Source of the DNA: Aliivibrio sifiae
GTDB lineage: Bacteria; Pseudomonadota; Gammaproteobacteria; Enterobacterales; Vibrionaceae
NCBI RefSeq assembly: GCF_002954705.1
Contig: NZ_MSCO01000001.1
Coordinates: 289,873-353,872 of the forward strand
Direction of reading: 5' to 3'
Length of the DNA: 64,000 nt
Position numbers and translations under genes: made by a program. Below the pieces are notes generated by a model. That model saw only the letters and a list, made by a program, of their open reading frames with translations, made no database searches and was not told the DNA's origin. Below, piece after piece: positions 39,098-49,469 of this stretch (positions within the stretch are counted from its first letter, which is position 1; the number at the start of each line of letters is the position of its first letter).

Positions 39098-41092
39098 ATG
39101 TCTTCACGTAAACATCTAGCAAATGCAATCCGCGCTTTAAGCATGGATGGTGTTCAACAAGCAAACTCTGGTCACCCAGGCGCACCTATGGGTATGGCAG
39201 ACATCGCTGAAGTATTATGGCGTAGCCACCTAAATCATAACCCACAAAACCCAGAGTGGGCTGATCGCGACCGTTTCATTCTTTCGAATGGCCACGGCTC
39301 AATGCTGATTTATTCTCTGCTTCACCTTTCAGGTTACGACTTGTCTATCGAAGACTTAAAGAACTTCCGTCAACTGCATTCTAAAACTCCAGGTCACCCT
39401 GAGTACGGTTATGCTCCTGGCATCGAAACAACAACAGGTCCATTAGGCCAAGGTATCACTAACGGTGTTGGTATGGCGATGGCTGAAAAAGCATTAGCTG
39501 CACAATTTAACCGTGAAGGTCACGATATCGTTGACCATAATACATACGTGTTCATGGGCGATGGCTGTCTAATGGAAGGTATCTCTCACGAAGCATGTTC
39601 TTTAGCGGGTACATTAGGTCTTGGTAAGTTGGTTGCTTTCTGGGATGACAACGGTATCTCTATTGATGGTGAAGTTGAAGGTTGGTTCTCTGACGATACA
39701 CCTAAACGTTTTGAAGCGTACGGTTGGCATGTAATTCCTGCGGTTGATGGCCACGATGCTGATGCGATTAATGCAGCAATCATCGCGGCAAAAGCAGATC
39801 CTCGCCCTACTTTGATTTGTACTAAAACTATTATTGGTTTTGGTTCTCCAAATAAAGAAGGTACACACGATTGTCACGGTGCTCCACTAGGTGCTGATGA
39901 AATAGCTGCAACTAAAGCAAAACTTGGTTGGAAGCATGGTGCATTTGAAATCCCTGCTGACGTATATGGCGAGTGGGATGCAAAAGAAGCAGGTATTGCA
40001 AAAGAAGCATCTTGGAATGCAAAATTTGATGCATACGCTGCCGCACACCCTGAACTAGCAGCGGAATATAAGCGTCGTGTAAATGGTGGTTTACCTGCTG
40101 AATGGGAAGAGAAAGCAAATGCAATCATTGCTGATCTTCAAGCGAACCCTGCAAACATCGCATCACGTAAAGCCTCTCAAAATGTATTAGAAGCGTTTGG
40201 AGCTATGCTACCTGAATTCATGGGCGGCTCTGCTGACCTTGCACCATCTAACTTGACCATGTGGTCTGGTTCTAAATCTCTAACGGCTGAAGATTTTTCT
40301 GGTAACTACATTCACTACGGTGTACGTGAGTTTGCTATGACAGCTATCATGAACGGTATTGCTCTACACGGTGGTTTCGTACCATACGGCGCAACTTTCC
40401 TAATGTTCATGGAATACGCGCGTAATGCAATGCGTATGGCTGCTTTGATGAAAGTTCAGAATATCCAAGTATATACGCACGATTCTATCGGTCTTGGCGA
40501 AGATGGTCCGACTCACCAACCTGTTGAGCAGATCGCTTCTCTACGTCTAACACCAAACATGAGTACATGGCGTCCATGTGACCAAGTTGAATCTGCTGTT
40601 TCTTGGAAGCTAGCAATTGAACGTAAAGATGGCCCTTCTGCACTTATTTTCTCTCGTCAAAATCTTGCACAACAAGATCGTAACGCAGAGCAAGTAGCTA
40701 ATATCGCGAAGGGTGGTTACATCCTAAAAGATTGTGAAGGCCAACCAGAGCTAATCCTTATTGCGACAGGTTCTGAAGTGGAGCTAGCGGTTGAAGCAGC
40801 GGCTCAATTGTCTGCAGACGGTAAAGCTGTACGTGTTGTTTCAATGCCATCTACAGATGCATTTGATAAGCAAGATGAAGCGTACCGTGAAGCGGTTTTA
40901 CCATCATCAGTAACTAAGCGTATTGCTGTTGAAGCTGGTATTGCTGATTTCTGGTACAAGTACGTTGGTTTCGGTGGCAAGATCATCGGTATGACAACGT
41001 TTGGTGAATCTGCTCCAGCAGACGAGCTATTCAAAATGTTTGGTTTTACTACTGAAAACGTAGTAAATACAGCAAAAGAACTTTTAGCTTAA
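39098..41092 (+). CDS. tkt: Transketolase
   Basis: A 664-residue thiamine-diphosphate enzyme moving two-carbon units between sugar phosphates in the pentose-phosphate pathway. The ThDP motif [13 protein letters not shown] ... WDDNGISI (GDG to N), the N-terminal His in [11 protein letters not shown] and the C-terminal [12 protein letters not shown] are present. It may supply erythrose-4-phosphate, the substrate of the next gene, epd. Whether tktA or tktB is the closer namesake cannot be told. Confidence 0.97.
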   Translation: MSSRKHLANAIRALSMDGVQQANSGHPGAPMGMADIAEVLWRSHLNHNPQNPEWADRDRFILSNGHGSMLIYSLLHLSGYDLSIEDLKNFRQLHSKTPGHPEYGYAPGIETTTGPLGQGITNGVGMAMAEKALAAQFNREGHDIVDHNTYVFMGDGCLMEGISHEACSLAGTLGLGKLVAFWDDNGISIDGEVEGWFSDDTPKRFEAYGWHVIPAVDGHDADAINAAIIAAKADPRPTLICTKTIIGFGSPNKEGTHDCHGAPLGADEIAATKAKLGWKHGAFEIPADVYGEWDAKEAGIAKEASWNAKFDAYAAAHPELAAEYKRRVNGGLPAEWEEKANAIIADLQANPANIASRKASQNVLEAFGAMLPEFMGGSADLAPSNLTMWSGSKSLTAEDFSGNYIHYGVREFAMTAIMNGIALHGGFVPYGATFLMFMEYARNAMRMAALMKVQNIQVYTHDSIGLGEDGPTHQPVEQIASLRLTPNMSTWRPCDQVESAVSWKLAIERKDGPSALIFSRQNLAQQDRNAEQVANIAKGGYILKDCEGQPELILIATGSEVELAVEAAAQLSADGKAVRVVSMPSTDAFDKQDEAYREAVLPSSVTKRIAVEAGIADFWYKYVGFGGKIIGMTTFGESAPADELFKMFGFTTENVVNTAKELLA

Positions 41093-41142
41093 TTAAATAA
41101 AAGCATTAGCTTAATTTAGCAATAAGCCATAAATAAGATTGA

Positions 41143-41177
41143 GAGCGAAGTTATCGAAAGGTAGCTTCGCTTTTTTG
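41143..41177 (+). terminator. Terminator after tkt
   Basis: AGCGAAG pairs with CTTCGCT, extended by wobble pairs inside, closing on a GAAA loop; six T follow. Confidence 0.8.
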
Positions 41178-41240
41178 ATCCTTTAAGAAAAAAGCGAAAA
41201 GAGTACAATAGGCAGCAAATAAATCTGAGTGAATAGAATT

Positions 41241-42260
41241 ATGTTAAGAGTGGCGATAAATGGATTTGGCCGAATTGGTCGCAGTATTCTTCGTGCTTTA
41301 TATGAAAGCGGGAAAAGAGATCAAATTGAAGTGGTTGCGGTGAATGAATTATCGCAACCTGAGGGAATGGCACACCTTCTTCAGTATGACTCTACCCACG
41401 GGCGCTTTCAGCATAAAGTCACTCATGATCAAGAATACCTCTATATCGATGTATCTGATGGTACTCAGGATAAAGTGCGAATATTGCATCAAGCTGATAT
41501 TTCACTGTTACCGTGGCATTCATTAGATGTCGATCTAGTCTTAGATTGCACAGGTGTTTACGGTTCAAAAGCGGATGGTGAAAAACATATTGAAGCTGGC
41601 GCTAAAAAGGTTCTATTTTCACACCCAGGTGGTACTGATTTAGATAACACCATCATTTATGGTGTTAATCATGACACTTTGTTGCCAGAGCATAGAATTG
41701 TCTCCAATGGTTCATGTACTACCAACTGTATTATTCCTATTATTAAAGCCATTGATGATGCATTTGGGATTGATTCTGGAACCATTACAACTATCCACTC
41801 ATCGATGAATGACCAACAAGTAATTGATGCTTATCACCCTGATTTACGCCGAACTCGTGCGGCAAGCCAATCAATTATTCCGGTTGATACTAAACTTCAT
41901 AAAGGTATTGAGCGAATTTTCCCGAAATTTTCTAACAAGTTTGAAGCGATTTCCGTGCGGGTACCGACAGTAAACGTCACTGCGATGGATTTAAGTGTAA
42001 CAATTAATACAAATGTGAAAGTTAATGACATAAATCAAACCATTGTGAACGCATCTCGGTGTACATTACATAATATAGTTGACTATACTGAAGCGCCGCT
42101 TGTTTCTATCGATTTTAATCATGACCCCCACAGTGCGATTGTCGATGGTTCACAAACAAGAGTGAGTAATGGCCACTTAGTTAAAATGCTGGTTTGGTGT
42201 GATAACGAATGGGGATTCGCAAATCGAATGTTAGATACCGCATTAGTAATGAGAAAATAA
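41241..42260 (+). CDS. epd: Erythrose-4-phosphate dehydrogenase
   Basis: A 339-residue GAPDH-family enzyme oxidising erythrose-4-phosphate to 4-phosphoerythronate for PLP synthesis. NAD-binding [15 protein letters not shown] and the active-site [12 protein letters not shown] (Cys near 155) are intact. The epd-pgk-fbaA order and differences from glycolytic GAPDH (for example HSSMNDQQV in place of HAYTNDQ) support epd rather than gapA. The ATG at 41241 starts MLRVAING; an upstream in-frame start at 41229 adds four residues. Confidence 0.94.
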   Translation: MLRVAINGFGRIGRSILRALYESGKRDQIEVVAVNELSQPEGMAHLLQYDSTHGRFQHKVTHDQEYLYIDVSDGTQDKVRILHQADISLLPWHSLDVDLVLDCTGVYGSKADGEKHIEAGAKKVLFSHPGGTDLDNTIIYGVNHDTLLPEHRIVSNGSCTTNCIIPIIKAIDDAFGIDSGTITTIHSSMNDQQVIDAYHPDLRRTRAASQSIIPVDTKLHKGIERIFPKFSNKFEAISVRVPTVNVTAMDLSVTINTNVKVNDINQTIVNASRCTLHNIVDYTEAPLVSIDFNHDPHSAIVDGSQTRVSNGHLVKMLVWCDNEWGFANRMLDTALVMRK

Positions 42261-42426
42261 AAGCGTCATTCAAACTATTTGTGATGGAAAGAGAAAAAAG
42301 ATTAATTATCACCTTGAAAAAAGTGAACTCCATCCCTATTTACTGAATAATGCAGTAAGAATTTAATCGGTTTGGCAATGATGCCGTGCTTGAAAACTTT
42401 TTATTATTTAATTGAGAGGACAAAAA

Positions 42427-43590
42427 ATGTCTGTAATCAAGATGACTGACCTGGAACTTGCAGGTAAACGCGTATTTATCCGTGCTGACCTAAACGTACC
42501 AGTTAAAGATGGTAAAGTAACTTCTGATGCTCGTATCCTTGCATCTCTACCAACTATCAAGCTTTGCTTGGAAGCTGGCGCTAAAGTAATGGTTACTTCT
42601 CACCTAGGTCGTCCAACGGAAGGCGAATACAACGAAGAGTTCTCTCTAGCTCCTGTAGTTAACTACTTAAATGACGCACTAGATTGTGACGTTAAACTAG
42701 CTAAAGATTACCTAGATGGTCTTGAATTAAATGCTGGTGAGCTAGTTGTTCTTGAAAACGTTCGCTTTAACAAAGGCGAGAAGAAAAACGAAGAAGAGCT
42801 TTCTAAGAAGTACGCAGCATTATGTGATATTTTCGTGATGGACGCATTTGGTACTGCTCACCGTGCTCAAGCATCAACTCACGGTGTTGGCATGAACGCT
42901 CCAGTAGCGTGTGCTGGTCCTCTTTTAGCTGCTGAACTTGAAGCACTAGGTAAAGCAATGGACAAGCCTGCTCGTCCACTTGTTGCTATCGTTGGCGGTT
43001 CTAAAGTATCTACTAAGCTGACTGTTCTTGAGTCTCTATCTAAAATCGCTGACCAACTTGTTGTTGGTGGTGGTATCGCGAACACGTTCATCGCTGCTGA
43101 AGGCCACAACGTAGGTAAGTCTTTATACGAAGCCGACCTAGTTGAGACTGCTCAAAAGCTAATGAAAGAGTGTGCAATTCCTGTTGCTACTGACGTTGCA
43201 TGTGCAAAAGCATTTGATGAAAACGCTGAAGCTGAAATCAAACACGTTTCTGAAGTTCAAGACGACGACATGATCTTCGACCTTGGTCCAGATTCAACAG
43301 CTGCTCTTGCTGAAATCATCAGTAACGCAAAAACAATTCTTTGGAATGGTCCAGTTGGCGTATTTGAATTCAAAAACTTTGAAGCAGGTACTGCAGGTAT
43401 TTCTAAAGCAATCGCTGATTCTGAAGGTTTCTCTGTAGCAGGTGGTGGTGATACGCTAGCAGCTATCGATAAGTTCGGTATCAAAGCTGACGTTTCTTAC
43501 ATTTCTACTGGTGGTGGTGCATTCCTTGAGTTCGTTGAAGGTAAAGTACTTCCTGCAGTAGCAATGCTTGAAGAGCGCGCTAAAGCATAA
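42427..43590 (+). CDS. pgk: Phosphoglycerate kinase
   Basis: A 387-residue glycolytic enzyme transferring phosphate from 1,3-bisphosphoglycerate to ADP. The N-terminal [11 protein letters not shown], the hinge and nucleotide motif [10 protein letters not shown] and the C-terminal GGGDTLAAI are present. AGAGG lies 8 bases before the ATG; an upstream in-frame ATG at 42412 would add five residues. Codon usage is strongly biased toward common codons, as expected of a highly expressed gene. Confidence 0.98.
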   Translation: MSVIKMTDLELAGKRVFIRADLNVPVKDGKVTSDARILASLPTIKLCLEAGAKVMVTSHLGRPTEGEYNEEFSLAPVVNYLNDALDCDVKLAKDYLDGLELNAGELVVLENVRFNKGEKKNEEELSKKYAALCDIFVMDAFGTAHRAQASTHGVGMNAPVACAGPLLAAELEALGKAMDKPARPLVAIVGGSKVSTKLTVLESLSKIADQLVVGGGIANTFIAAEGHNVGKSLYEADLVETAQKLMKECAIPVATDVACAKAFDENAEAEIKHVSEVQDDDMIFDLGPDSTAALAEIISNAKTILWNGPVGVFEFKNFEAGTAGISKAIADSEGFSVAGGGDTLAAIDKFGIKADVSYISTGGGAFLEFVEGKVLPAVAMLEERAKA

Positions 43591-43597
43591 TTATTTA

Positions 43598-43627
43598 AGA
43601 GCGGGAATCTAAACATTCCCGCTTTTT
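43598..43627 (+). terminator. Terminator after pgk
   Basis: AGCGGGAAT pairs with ATTCCCGCT around CTAAAC, followed by five T. It allows pgk and fbaA to be expressed separately. Confidence 0.88.
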
Positions 43628-43672
43628 GCGTTTGTTGATGACAATGTTTATTGATACAATAAGAAAAGTTGT

Positions 43673-43688
43673 GAGCAAACGTTTGCAA
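43673..43688. promoter_or_regulatory. PurR-like palindrome upstream of fbaA
   Basis: GAGCAAACGTTTGCAA has the full 10-bp core CAAACGTTTG plus flanking G/C and lies 57 bases before the fbaA start. A LacI-family repressor such as PurR is the likely binder; Cra prefers a different core (GAAACGTTTC). Confidence 0.55.
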
Positions 43689-43744
43689 AAATTTGAACGT
43701 AAGTTTTTTAATTTTAAAACGATAGAATAAATAGGACTATTTCC

Positions 43745-44821
43745 ATGTCTAAGATCTTCGATTTTGTAAAACCTGGTGTTATTTCTGGCGACGACGTACA
43801 GAAAGTATTTGCAGTAGCAAAAGAAAACAAATTTGCTCTTCCTGCGGTAAACGTAGTAAACACAGACACAATCAATGGTGTTCTTGAAGCTGCGTCTAAA
43901 GTTAAAGCTCCAGTTGTTGTTCAGTTTTCTAATGGCGGTGCTGGTTTCTTCGCTGGTAAAGGCGTTAAACTTGAAGGTCAAGGTGCACAAATCCTTGGTG
44001 CTGTAGCTGGTGCAAAATACGTTCATGCTGTAGCTGCATCTTACGGTGTTCCAGTTATTCTTCATACTGACCACGCTGCTAAGAAACTTCTTCCATGGAT
44101 CGACGGTCTACTAGACGCTGGTGAAGAGTTCTTCGCTGAAACTGGTAAGCCTCTATTCTCTTCTCACATGATCGACCTTTCTGAAGAGTCTCTAGAAGAA
44201 AACATCGAAATCTCTGGCAAATACCTTGAGCGTATGGCTAAGATGGGCATGACTCTAGAAATCGAACTAGGTTGTACTGGTGGTGAAGAAGACGGCGTTG
44301 ATAACTCTCACATGGACGCGTCTGAGCTTTATACTTCTCCTGAAGATGTTGCATACGCATACGAGAAACTAAACGCTATCAGCCCACGTTTCACTATCGC
44401 TGCATCTTTCGGTAACGTACACGGTGTTTACCAAGCAGGTAACGTTGTTCTTACTCCAACTATCCTACGTGACTCTCAAGCTTACTGTGCTGAGAAGTTT
44501 GGTATCGCACCTAACGCACTTAACTTCGTATTCCACGGTGGTTCTGGTTCTTCTGAAGCCGAAATCCAAGAGTCAATCGGTTACGGTGTTATCAAAATGA
44601 ACATCGATACTGATACTCAGTGGGCTTCATGGGATGGCGTTCGTGCATACGAAGCTGAAAACCGTGATTTCCTACAAGGTCAAATCGGTAACCCAACTGG
44701 CGAATCTGCGCCAAACAAGAAGTACTACGATCCACGCGTATGGCTACGTGCTGGTCAAGCTTCAATGGTTACTCGTCTTGAGAAAGCATTTGCTGACCTT
44801 AACGCAATCGACGTACTATAA
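43745..44821 (+). CDS. fbaA: Fructose-bisphosphate aldolase, class II
   Basis: A 358-residue zinc-dependent aldolase of glycolysis and gluconeogenesis. It has the zinc ligands in VILHTDHAAKK and the later NVHGVY and VFHGGSGS segments, and the loop NMNIDTDTQWA-like end. Length equals the E. coli enzyme. Codon bias is strong, as for pgk. It is preceded by the PurR-like palindrome and followed by a terminator. Confidence 0.97.
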   Translation: MSKIFDFVKPGVISGDDVQKVFAVAKENKFALPAVNVVNTDTINGVLEAASKVKAPVVVQFSNGGAGFFAGKGVKLEGQGAQILGAVAGAKYVHAVAASYGVPVILHTDHAAKKLLPWIDGLLDAGEEFFAETGKPLFSSHMIDLSEESLEENIEISGKYLERMAKMGMTLEIELGCTGGEEDGVDNSHMDASELYTSPEDVAYAYEKLNAISPRFTIAASFGNVHGVYQAGNVVLTPTILRDSQAYCAEKFGIAPNALNFVFHGGSGSSEAEIQESIGYGVIKMNIDTDTQWASWDGVRAYEAENRDFLQGQIGNPTGESAPNKKYYDPRVWLRAGQASMVTRLEKAFADLNAIDVL

Positions 44822-44854
44822 TTTGTATTATAGACAGCTCGAATTGAGTTAATA

Positions 44855-44881
44855 AAAACCCGCTAATAGCGGGTTTTTTTA
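44855..44881 (+). terminator. Terminator after fbaA
   Basis: AACCCGCT pairs with AGCGGGTT around AAT, followed by T7. Confidence 0.9.
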
Positions 44882-44889
44882 TGTCTGTA

Positions 44890-44972
44890 ATAGGGACTAG
44901 AGGCGAGAATGTAGGGACGAGTCTTTAGCTTTGGCTTTTACTCGAAGCGAAGCGTTTTTGTCCCTAGTTCCT
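44890..44972. repeat. Imperfect palindromic segment between fbaA and srmB
   Basis: TAGGGACTAG (44891-44900) faces GTCCCTAGTTCC (44960-44971), with a second TAGGGAC at 44912-44918 and the short repeat CGAAGCGAAGCG inside (44943-44954). Non-coding; it can fold into a long hairpin. Confidence 0.5.
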
Positions 44973-44986
44973 GAGTGACTTCTAAT

Positions 44987-45020
44987 AAAAAAGCAGCCTG
45001 TAATACAGGCTGCTTTTATC
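44987..45020 (-). terminator. Terminator after srmB
   Basis: On the minus strand AAAGCAGCCTGT pairs with ACAGGCTGCTTT around ATT, followed by TTTATT. Confidence 0.88.
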
Positions 45021-45062
45021 GTTTCTAAAGAGTAGCGTTCTAGCTAGCGAAGCATACAGAAA

Positions 45063-46310
45063 TTACTTTTTCTTTTTTTTCTTCGGCGCAAGTTTCTTCG
45101 CTAAAGCCGCTTTTTTCTTCGCGTTCTTTTTCTGTTTATTTTTAAAAACAGGTTTTTTATGAGTTGGTTTTAACCCTTCAATAAAGCGTTCTTTAATGAT
45201 CTCATCTTCTTCTTTAACGTAACGGCCAACACGTTCCATCATTGGTTGATCGTGTGCTTCGATTAAAGAAACAGCGCTGCCTTTATTACCAGCACGGGCA
45301 GTTCGGCCAATACGGTGTAGGTATACGTCAGCAGTGCGTGGCATGTCGAAGTTAATAACATGGCTTACGTTTGGCAAATCGATACCACGAGCAGCAACGT
45401 CTGTTGCAATAAGTACGTTAACTTTGCCGTCACGGAAACGAGCGATAGCATTATTACGGCTTTCTTGTGGCATATCACCTTGTAACCATGCACATGAAAT
45501 CTTCGCGGTTTCTAAATGGCCACGAAGTTCAGCAAGACGCTCGCGCGTTTTAACAAAGACAATTGAGCGCTCAGCTTGTTGAGTTAAGATGCTTTTTAAT
45601 AGCTCAATTTTATGAGGCATATTATCGGCACGGTGATACCACTGAGTGATCTTCTTACGCTCACGACGTGATGGTTCTGCATTTATTGTTGCTGGTTCAT
45701 TTAATAGATCAGCTGTAAAGCCTTCAACACCACGACCTTCTAATGTTGCAGAGAATAAAAAGGTTTGCTTACGCCAGCGACACTCTTTTGAAAGACGGTC
45801 AACAACAGGGCCAAAGCCCATGTCTAGCATACGGTCTGCTTCATCAAGGATTAGCGTTTCAATAGCACGACAGTCAAAGCGCTCAGCTTCGATGTATTCC
45901 ATTAAACGTCCAGGTGTTGCTACTACGATATCTTGAGTTCTTGCAAGAATATCAGCATGCTCTTGATAGCTGATACCACCAGTAATGGTAAATACTTTAT
46001 GGTGAGTATATTTTGCTAATTCACGAGCTTCATCAGCTACTTGTATTGCAAGTTCACGTGTTGGCGTCAGGATCAATACGCGCGCAGGACCCGGATCACG
46101 ACGTGGGAAATCGTCAAGATGCTGTAAAGCAGGCAATAAAAAAGCCGCAGATTTACCAGTACCAGTTGGAGCAGAAGCAAGGATATCTTTTCCTTCTAAT
46201 GCTTCAGGAATAGCCATAGCCTGAACTTGAGTTGGACGTTGATAACCAATCTCCTCAAGAGCGCGCAGTAGGTTAGGGGATAGATCGAGATCAGCAAACG
46301 TTTTGATCAC
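45063..46310 (-). CDS. srmB: SrmB, DEAD-box RNA helicase
   Basis: A 415-residue ATP-dependent RNA helicase acting in 50S ribosome assembly. In order: Q motif (RPTQVQAMAIP), Walker A APTGTGKS, PTRELA, DEAD box (LDEADRMLDMGF), SAT, then the helicase C domain with RGIDLPNVSHVINFD and HRIGRTARAG. The C-terminal 30 residues are almost all Lys and Ala, ending in six Lys coded by an A-rich run that could slip. trmN6 lies upstream on the same strand. Confidence 0.93.
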   Translation of the reverse strand: MIKTFADLDLSPNLLRALEEIGYQRPTQVQAMAIPEALEGKDILASAPTGTGKSAAFLLPALQHLDDFPRRDPGPARVLILTPTRELAIQVADEARELAKYTHHKVFTITGGISYQEHADILARTQDIVVATPGRLMEYIEAERFDCRAIETLILDEADRMLDMGFGPVVDRLSKECRWRKQTFLFSATLEGRGVEGFTADLLNEPATINAEPSRRERKKITQWYHRADNMPHKIELLKSILTQQAERSIVFVKTRERLAELRGHLETAKISCAWLQGDMPQESRNNAIARFRDGKVNVLIATDVAARGIDLPNVSHVINFDMPRTADVYLHRIGRTARAGNKGSAVSLIEAHDQPMMERVGRYVKEEDEIIKERFIEGLKPTHKKPVFKNKQKKNAKKKAALAKKLAPKKKKKK

Positions 46311-46398
46311 TGTTGGATTCTCCGTTCAGGTCTAAAGAGTATAAATATCATGTTAGCCAGACATTATAGTGATTTATTAGAGATGGATCACCGATCTT

Positions 46399-47103
46399 TT
46401 AATCCATATTGAGATAAAAACATTTTGTTAGGTTAATAAAGGCATCACTGTAGCCATCTTGATTATGAATTATTAATGTATTCTCTTGATAATCATAAGG
46501 AAAAACAGAAAGTTCTATTAATAAGCGAGAAACGGATTTTTTTTCAGTTGTTTTGATCTTTGTGAGTTTTGTTAGCTTAAAATCGCAGTTTTTAGCTATT
46601 TCAATAAATTGTTCACCTTCAATGAGCGGAAGAATGAAACTTGCACGCCCCTCTGAGGTGAGTAATTTTTTACATTGTGTTAGTAAATCAAAAAATGGTA
46701 GAGCGTCAGTATGACGAGCAACAGAGCGTTCCCCTTTTTGTGATTGTTCACCGTTATTAAAATAGGGAGGGTTACAAATAATAGCATCGTAGGTTTTTTG
46801 TGGAGTAAAAGAGAGAATATCTTGATGAAACAAGGTTATTTGTTTTGCCCATTTACTGTTTTGGAAATTAGCTTGAGCTACTTCTACCGCCATTGGCATT
46901 AATTCTACAGCATCAATTTGACTCAATGGTTCTCTTTGAGCACACATTAAACTTAATAATCCAGTTCCACACCCTATATCTAAGATCGACAGGCTGTTAT
47001 TAATTGTTGCCCACGCACCTAATAAAACACCGTCAGTGCTTACTGGCATACCGCATTGTCCGATATCAATATGAAATTGTTTAAAAGTGAAGCTTTTATT
47101 CAT
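46399..47103 (-). CDS. trmN6: TrmN6/YfiC, tRNA1(Val) (adenine37-N6)-methyltransferase
   Basis: A 234-residue SAM methyltransferase that makes m6A37 in tRNA-Val. Conserved N-terminal FKQFHIDIGQCGMPVSTDGVLLGAWA region (key residues M, V, D, G), SAM motif ILDIGCGTGLLSL and the catalytic NPPYF. The adjacency to srmB supports the call, as in E. coli. Some Vibrio genes of this family are annotated only as methyltransferases. Confidence 0.92.
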   Translation of the reverse strand: MNKSFTFKQFHIDIGQCGMPVSTDGVLLGAWATINNSLSILDIGCGTGLLSLMCAQREPLSQIDAVELMPMAVEVAQANFQNSKWAKQITLFHQDILSFTPQKTYDAIICNPPYFNNGEQSQKGERSVARHTDALPFFDLLTQCKKLLTSEGRASFILPLIEGEQFIEIAKNCDFKLTKLTKIKTTEKKSVSRLLIELSVFPYDYQENTLIIHNQDGYSDAFINLTKCFYLNMD

Positions 47104-47390
47104 AATTAGCTCAATATGAGTATAGTTGTTAATGTTGTAATTTATATGTTAAATGGTGTGATATTCTATTTTTGATATTTTGTTGAATCTTTGAATGCTA
47201 ATTGATCACTCTTTTATAAAACCAATTAATAGAGGATAACACTGCATATTGGCTTGTTGGCAATTTGATTATGGTGTTTTTCTCTAGACTATTGCGAATT
47301 ATTGATAATTTGTTCATTATTCTGACATAAATATCGAAAAAGATATAAAACACAACATTAAATACACACAACATTATACAAGGGTTTCTT

Positions 47391-48704
47391 ATGAAACAAT
47401 CATTAAAACTCACTGATATCATTGCTGTTGGCTTTATGCTTTTTGCCTTCTTTTTAGGCGCGGGTAATATCATCTTCCCTCCAATTGCTGGTCAAATGGC
47501 TGGAGCGCATGTCTTTAGTGCTATGAGTGGATTTTTAATTACAGCCGTTGGTTTACCATTACTGACTATTATTGCTATCGGTGTTTCTGGTGGTTCTTGG
47601 CAGCACCTTACTCGTGATTTACCGCCTAAAGTAGCAATGATCATGGCGATTCTAATGTTCGTTATTATTGGTCCAGCTTTTGCTGCACCACGTACGGGAT
47701 TAGTTGCTTATGAAATGGCAGCAAAACCTTTTCTTGGAGCGGATGCGGGTCAGCTTTCTCTAACTCTATTTTCAATCGCATTCTTTTCAATCGCAATGTT
47801 TTTTGCGTGGTCTCAAGGTAAGCTAATCGATACGATTGGTAAGTTCTTAACGCCAGCGTTATTCATTGGTTTAATCGTTCTTGCTATTGCCGTATTTATT
47901 AACCCACAAGGGGATATTGTTGCTGCGACAGGAAAGTACATTGATAGCCCTTTAACTACAGGTTTCTTTGAGGGCTATAACACCATGGATACGTTTGGTG
48001 CCTTAATGTTTGGTATTTTGATTATTGATGCATTGAAGAATAAAGGGATTACAGAACATAAAGCAACAACTAAGTATTTAACTATTGCAGGTTTAATTGC
48101 TGCATCAGGCTTGGCATTTGTTTATATTTCACTATTTTACTTAGGCGCGACGTCAAGTACTGTCGCTGCGGGTGCTGGCAATGGTGGAGCTATCTTAACG
48201 GCTTACACTCATGCATTGTTTGGCTCTTCTGGTCAAATCGTATTGTCTATTATCGTATTGATTGCTTGTTTAACAACAGCGATTGGTCTGATTTCAGCTT
48301 GTGCAGATTATTTCAGTTCAATTTGTAAAGTGACATATAAGGCGTGGGTTATTATCGTTGGTGTTGCGTGTGCAGTAGTTGCTAATGTAGGATTAAGTCA
48401 ATTGATTACACTGTCTGTTCCTGTGTTATTTTTACTTTACCCAGTAGCAATTGCATTAGTTGCGTTAGCATTTACTCGCAAATTTATGCCTAATCCTCGT
48501 CTTGCATACCGAGTTGTTATTTTAGTTGCGACGTGTTTTGCGATATTAGATGCAGCAAAGGTCGCGGGTGCGGATATGTCAGTATTCTCTATGTTACCAA
48601 TGTTTGAGCATAGCATGGCTTGGGTTATCCCAACGTTTGCATCGATGATTATCGTTCGTTTTGTAGGTTCGAAAGAAGACGAATTAGTAACTGAAAGTGC
48701 ATAA
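47391..48704 (+). CDS. brnQ: BrnQ, branched-chain amino-acid:cation symporter
   Basis: A 437-residue inner-membrane transporter of the LIVCS family with about twelve membrane segments. The N-terminal signature FFLGAGNIIFPP and the following GFLITAVGLPLL are typical. It imports leucine, isoleucine and valine with sodium or protons. Monocistronic: a 287-base AT-rich gap precedes it and a terminator follows. Confidence 0.95.
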   Translation: MKQSLKLTDIIAVGFMLFAFFLGAGNIIFPPIAGQMAGAHVFSAMSGFLITAVGLPLLTIIAIGVSGGSWQHLTRDLPPKVAMIMAILMFVIIGPAFAAPRTGLVAYEMAAKPFLGADAGQLSLTLFSIAFFSIAMFFAWSQGKLIDTIGKFLTPALFIGLIVLAIAVFINPQGDIVAATGKYIDSPLTTGFFEGYNTMDTFGALMFGILIIDALKNKGITEHKATTKYLTIAGLIAASGLAFVYISLFYLGATSSTVAAGAGNGGAILTAYTHALFGSSGQIVLSIIVLIACLTTAIGLISACADYFSSICKVTYKAWVIIVGVACAVVANVGLSQLITLSVPVLFLLYPVAIALVALAFTRKFMPNPRLAYRVVILVATCFAILDAAKVAGADMSVFSMLPMFEHSMAWVIPTFASMIIVRFVGSKEDELVTESA

Positions 48705-48717
48705 TTTTTAGAGACTA

Positions 48718-48760
48718 GAAGAGCGAGTGTAACTGTTTAAGTTTACTCGCTCTTTTCTTT
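48718..48760 (+). terminator. Terminator after brnQ
   Basis: AAGAGCGAGT pairs with ACTCGCTCTT (extended by A-T pairs), followed by TTCTTTT. Confidence 0.85.
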
Positions 48761-48796
48761 TATAGGAGCGAAGCGATCTAGTTAGCGAAGCGTATC
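48760..48796 (+). repeat. Short dispersed repeat pair
   Basis: TTATAGGAGCGAAGCG (48760-48775) followed at once by TCTAGTTAGCGAAGCGTATC (48777-48796). Both halves recur at 33251-33266 and, inverted, at 33159-33178. Confidence 0.6.
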
Positions 48797-48807
48797 GTTT
48801 CTAGCTA

Positions 48808-49326
48808 TTAAAGCGAATCGTGATACTCCACTAACACCTGTTCACACCATTGCTCAATACGCTCATCACTTTTATCGTATTGGCTGTCTTCATCTAACGC
48901 CAAACCAACAAAGTGAGATTCATCTTCAGTCAACGCTTTTGATGCATCAAACTGATAACCTTCATTTTTCCAATAACCGATAAACTTAGCGTTTGTTGCT
49001 TTTAATTCATCATGCAATAGACCCATTGCATCTAAGAACCATTCGCCATAGCCTTCTTGATCTCCTAGACCAAATAGAGCAATAGTTTTACCTTCTAGAG
49101 AAAGGCCATCTAACTCTTCCCACACAGCTAACCAGTCTTCTTGAATTTCACCAAAATCCCATGTAGATATGCCAAGTAACAGCAGATCATAATCGTTCAT
49201 TGTAGCTACTGGAGTCTCTTTAATATTGTAGATATCAACCAACTCTTCGCCCATGATTGCTCTGATTTTTTCAGAAGCCATTTCGGTGTAACAAGTGGAC
49301 GAGCCGTAAAACAGACCAATTTTCAT
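48808..49326 (-). CDS. fldB: Flavodoxin (FldB type)
   Basis: A 172-residue flavodoxin binding FMN as an electron carrier. The N-terminal phosphate loop [18 protein letters not shown] and the isoalloxazine-binding GISTWDFGE and [13 protein letters not shown] are clear. The ATG at 49326 gives the usual N-terminus; a longer frame reaching 49470 crosses the divergent xerD start and is not credible. FldB next to xerD is the E. coli order. Confidence 0.94.
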   Translation of the reverse strand: MKIGLFYGSSTCYTEMASEKIRAIMGEELVDIYNIKETPVATMNDYDLLLLGISTWDFGEIQEDWLAVWEELDGLSLEGKTIALFGLGDQEGYGEWFLDAMGLLHDELKATNAKFIGYWKNEGYQFDASKALTEDESHFVGLALDEDSQYDKSDERIEQWCEQVLVEYHDSL

Positions 49327-49469
49327 TTTAACTACCATTATTAAAGAGGACGAAAGCCTAGTGTACCGCAAATGATTCTTAAAATTAAACTTGCAATGAA
49401 AGCGGTGATAATTGTTTAATACTGTAATTCTAACCAGTATTTTTTGGTTTTCAGTAAATGGTGATGGCA

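Noticed and set aside
43595..44074. 159-codon minus-strand frame over the fbaA start
   Set aside because: Shadow of the strongly codon-biased fbaA gene; covers its promoter and has no family features.
47198..47473. 91-codon minus-strand frame before brnQ
   Set aside because: Overlaps the brnQ start and is AT-rich low-complexity translation.
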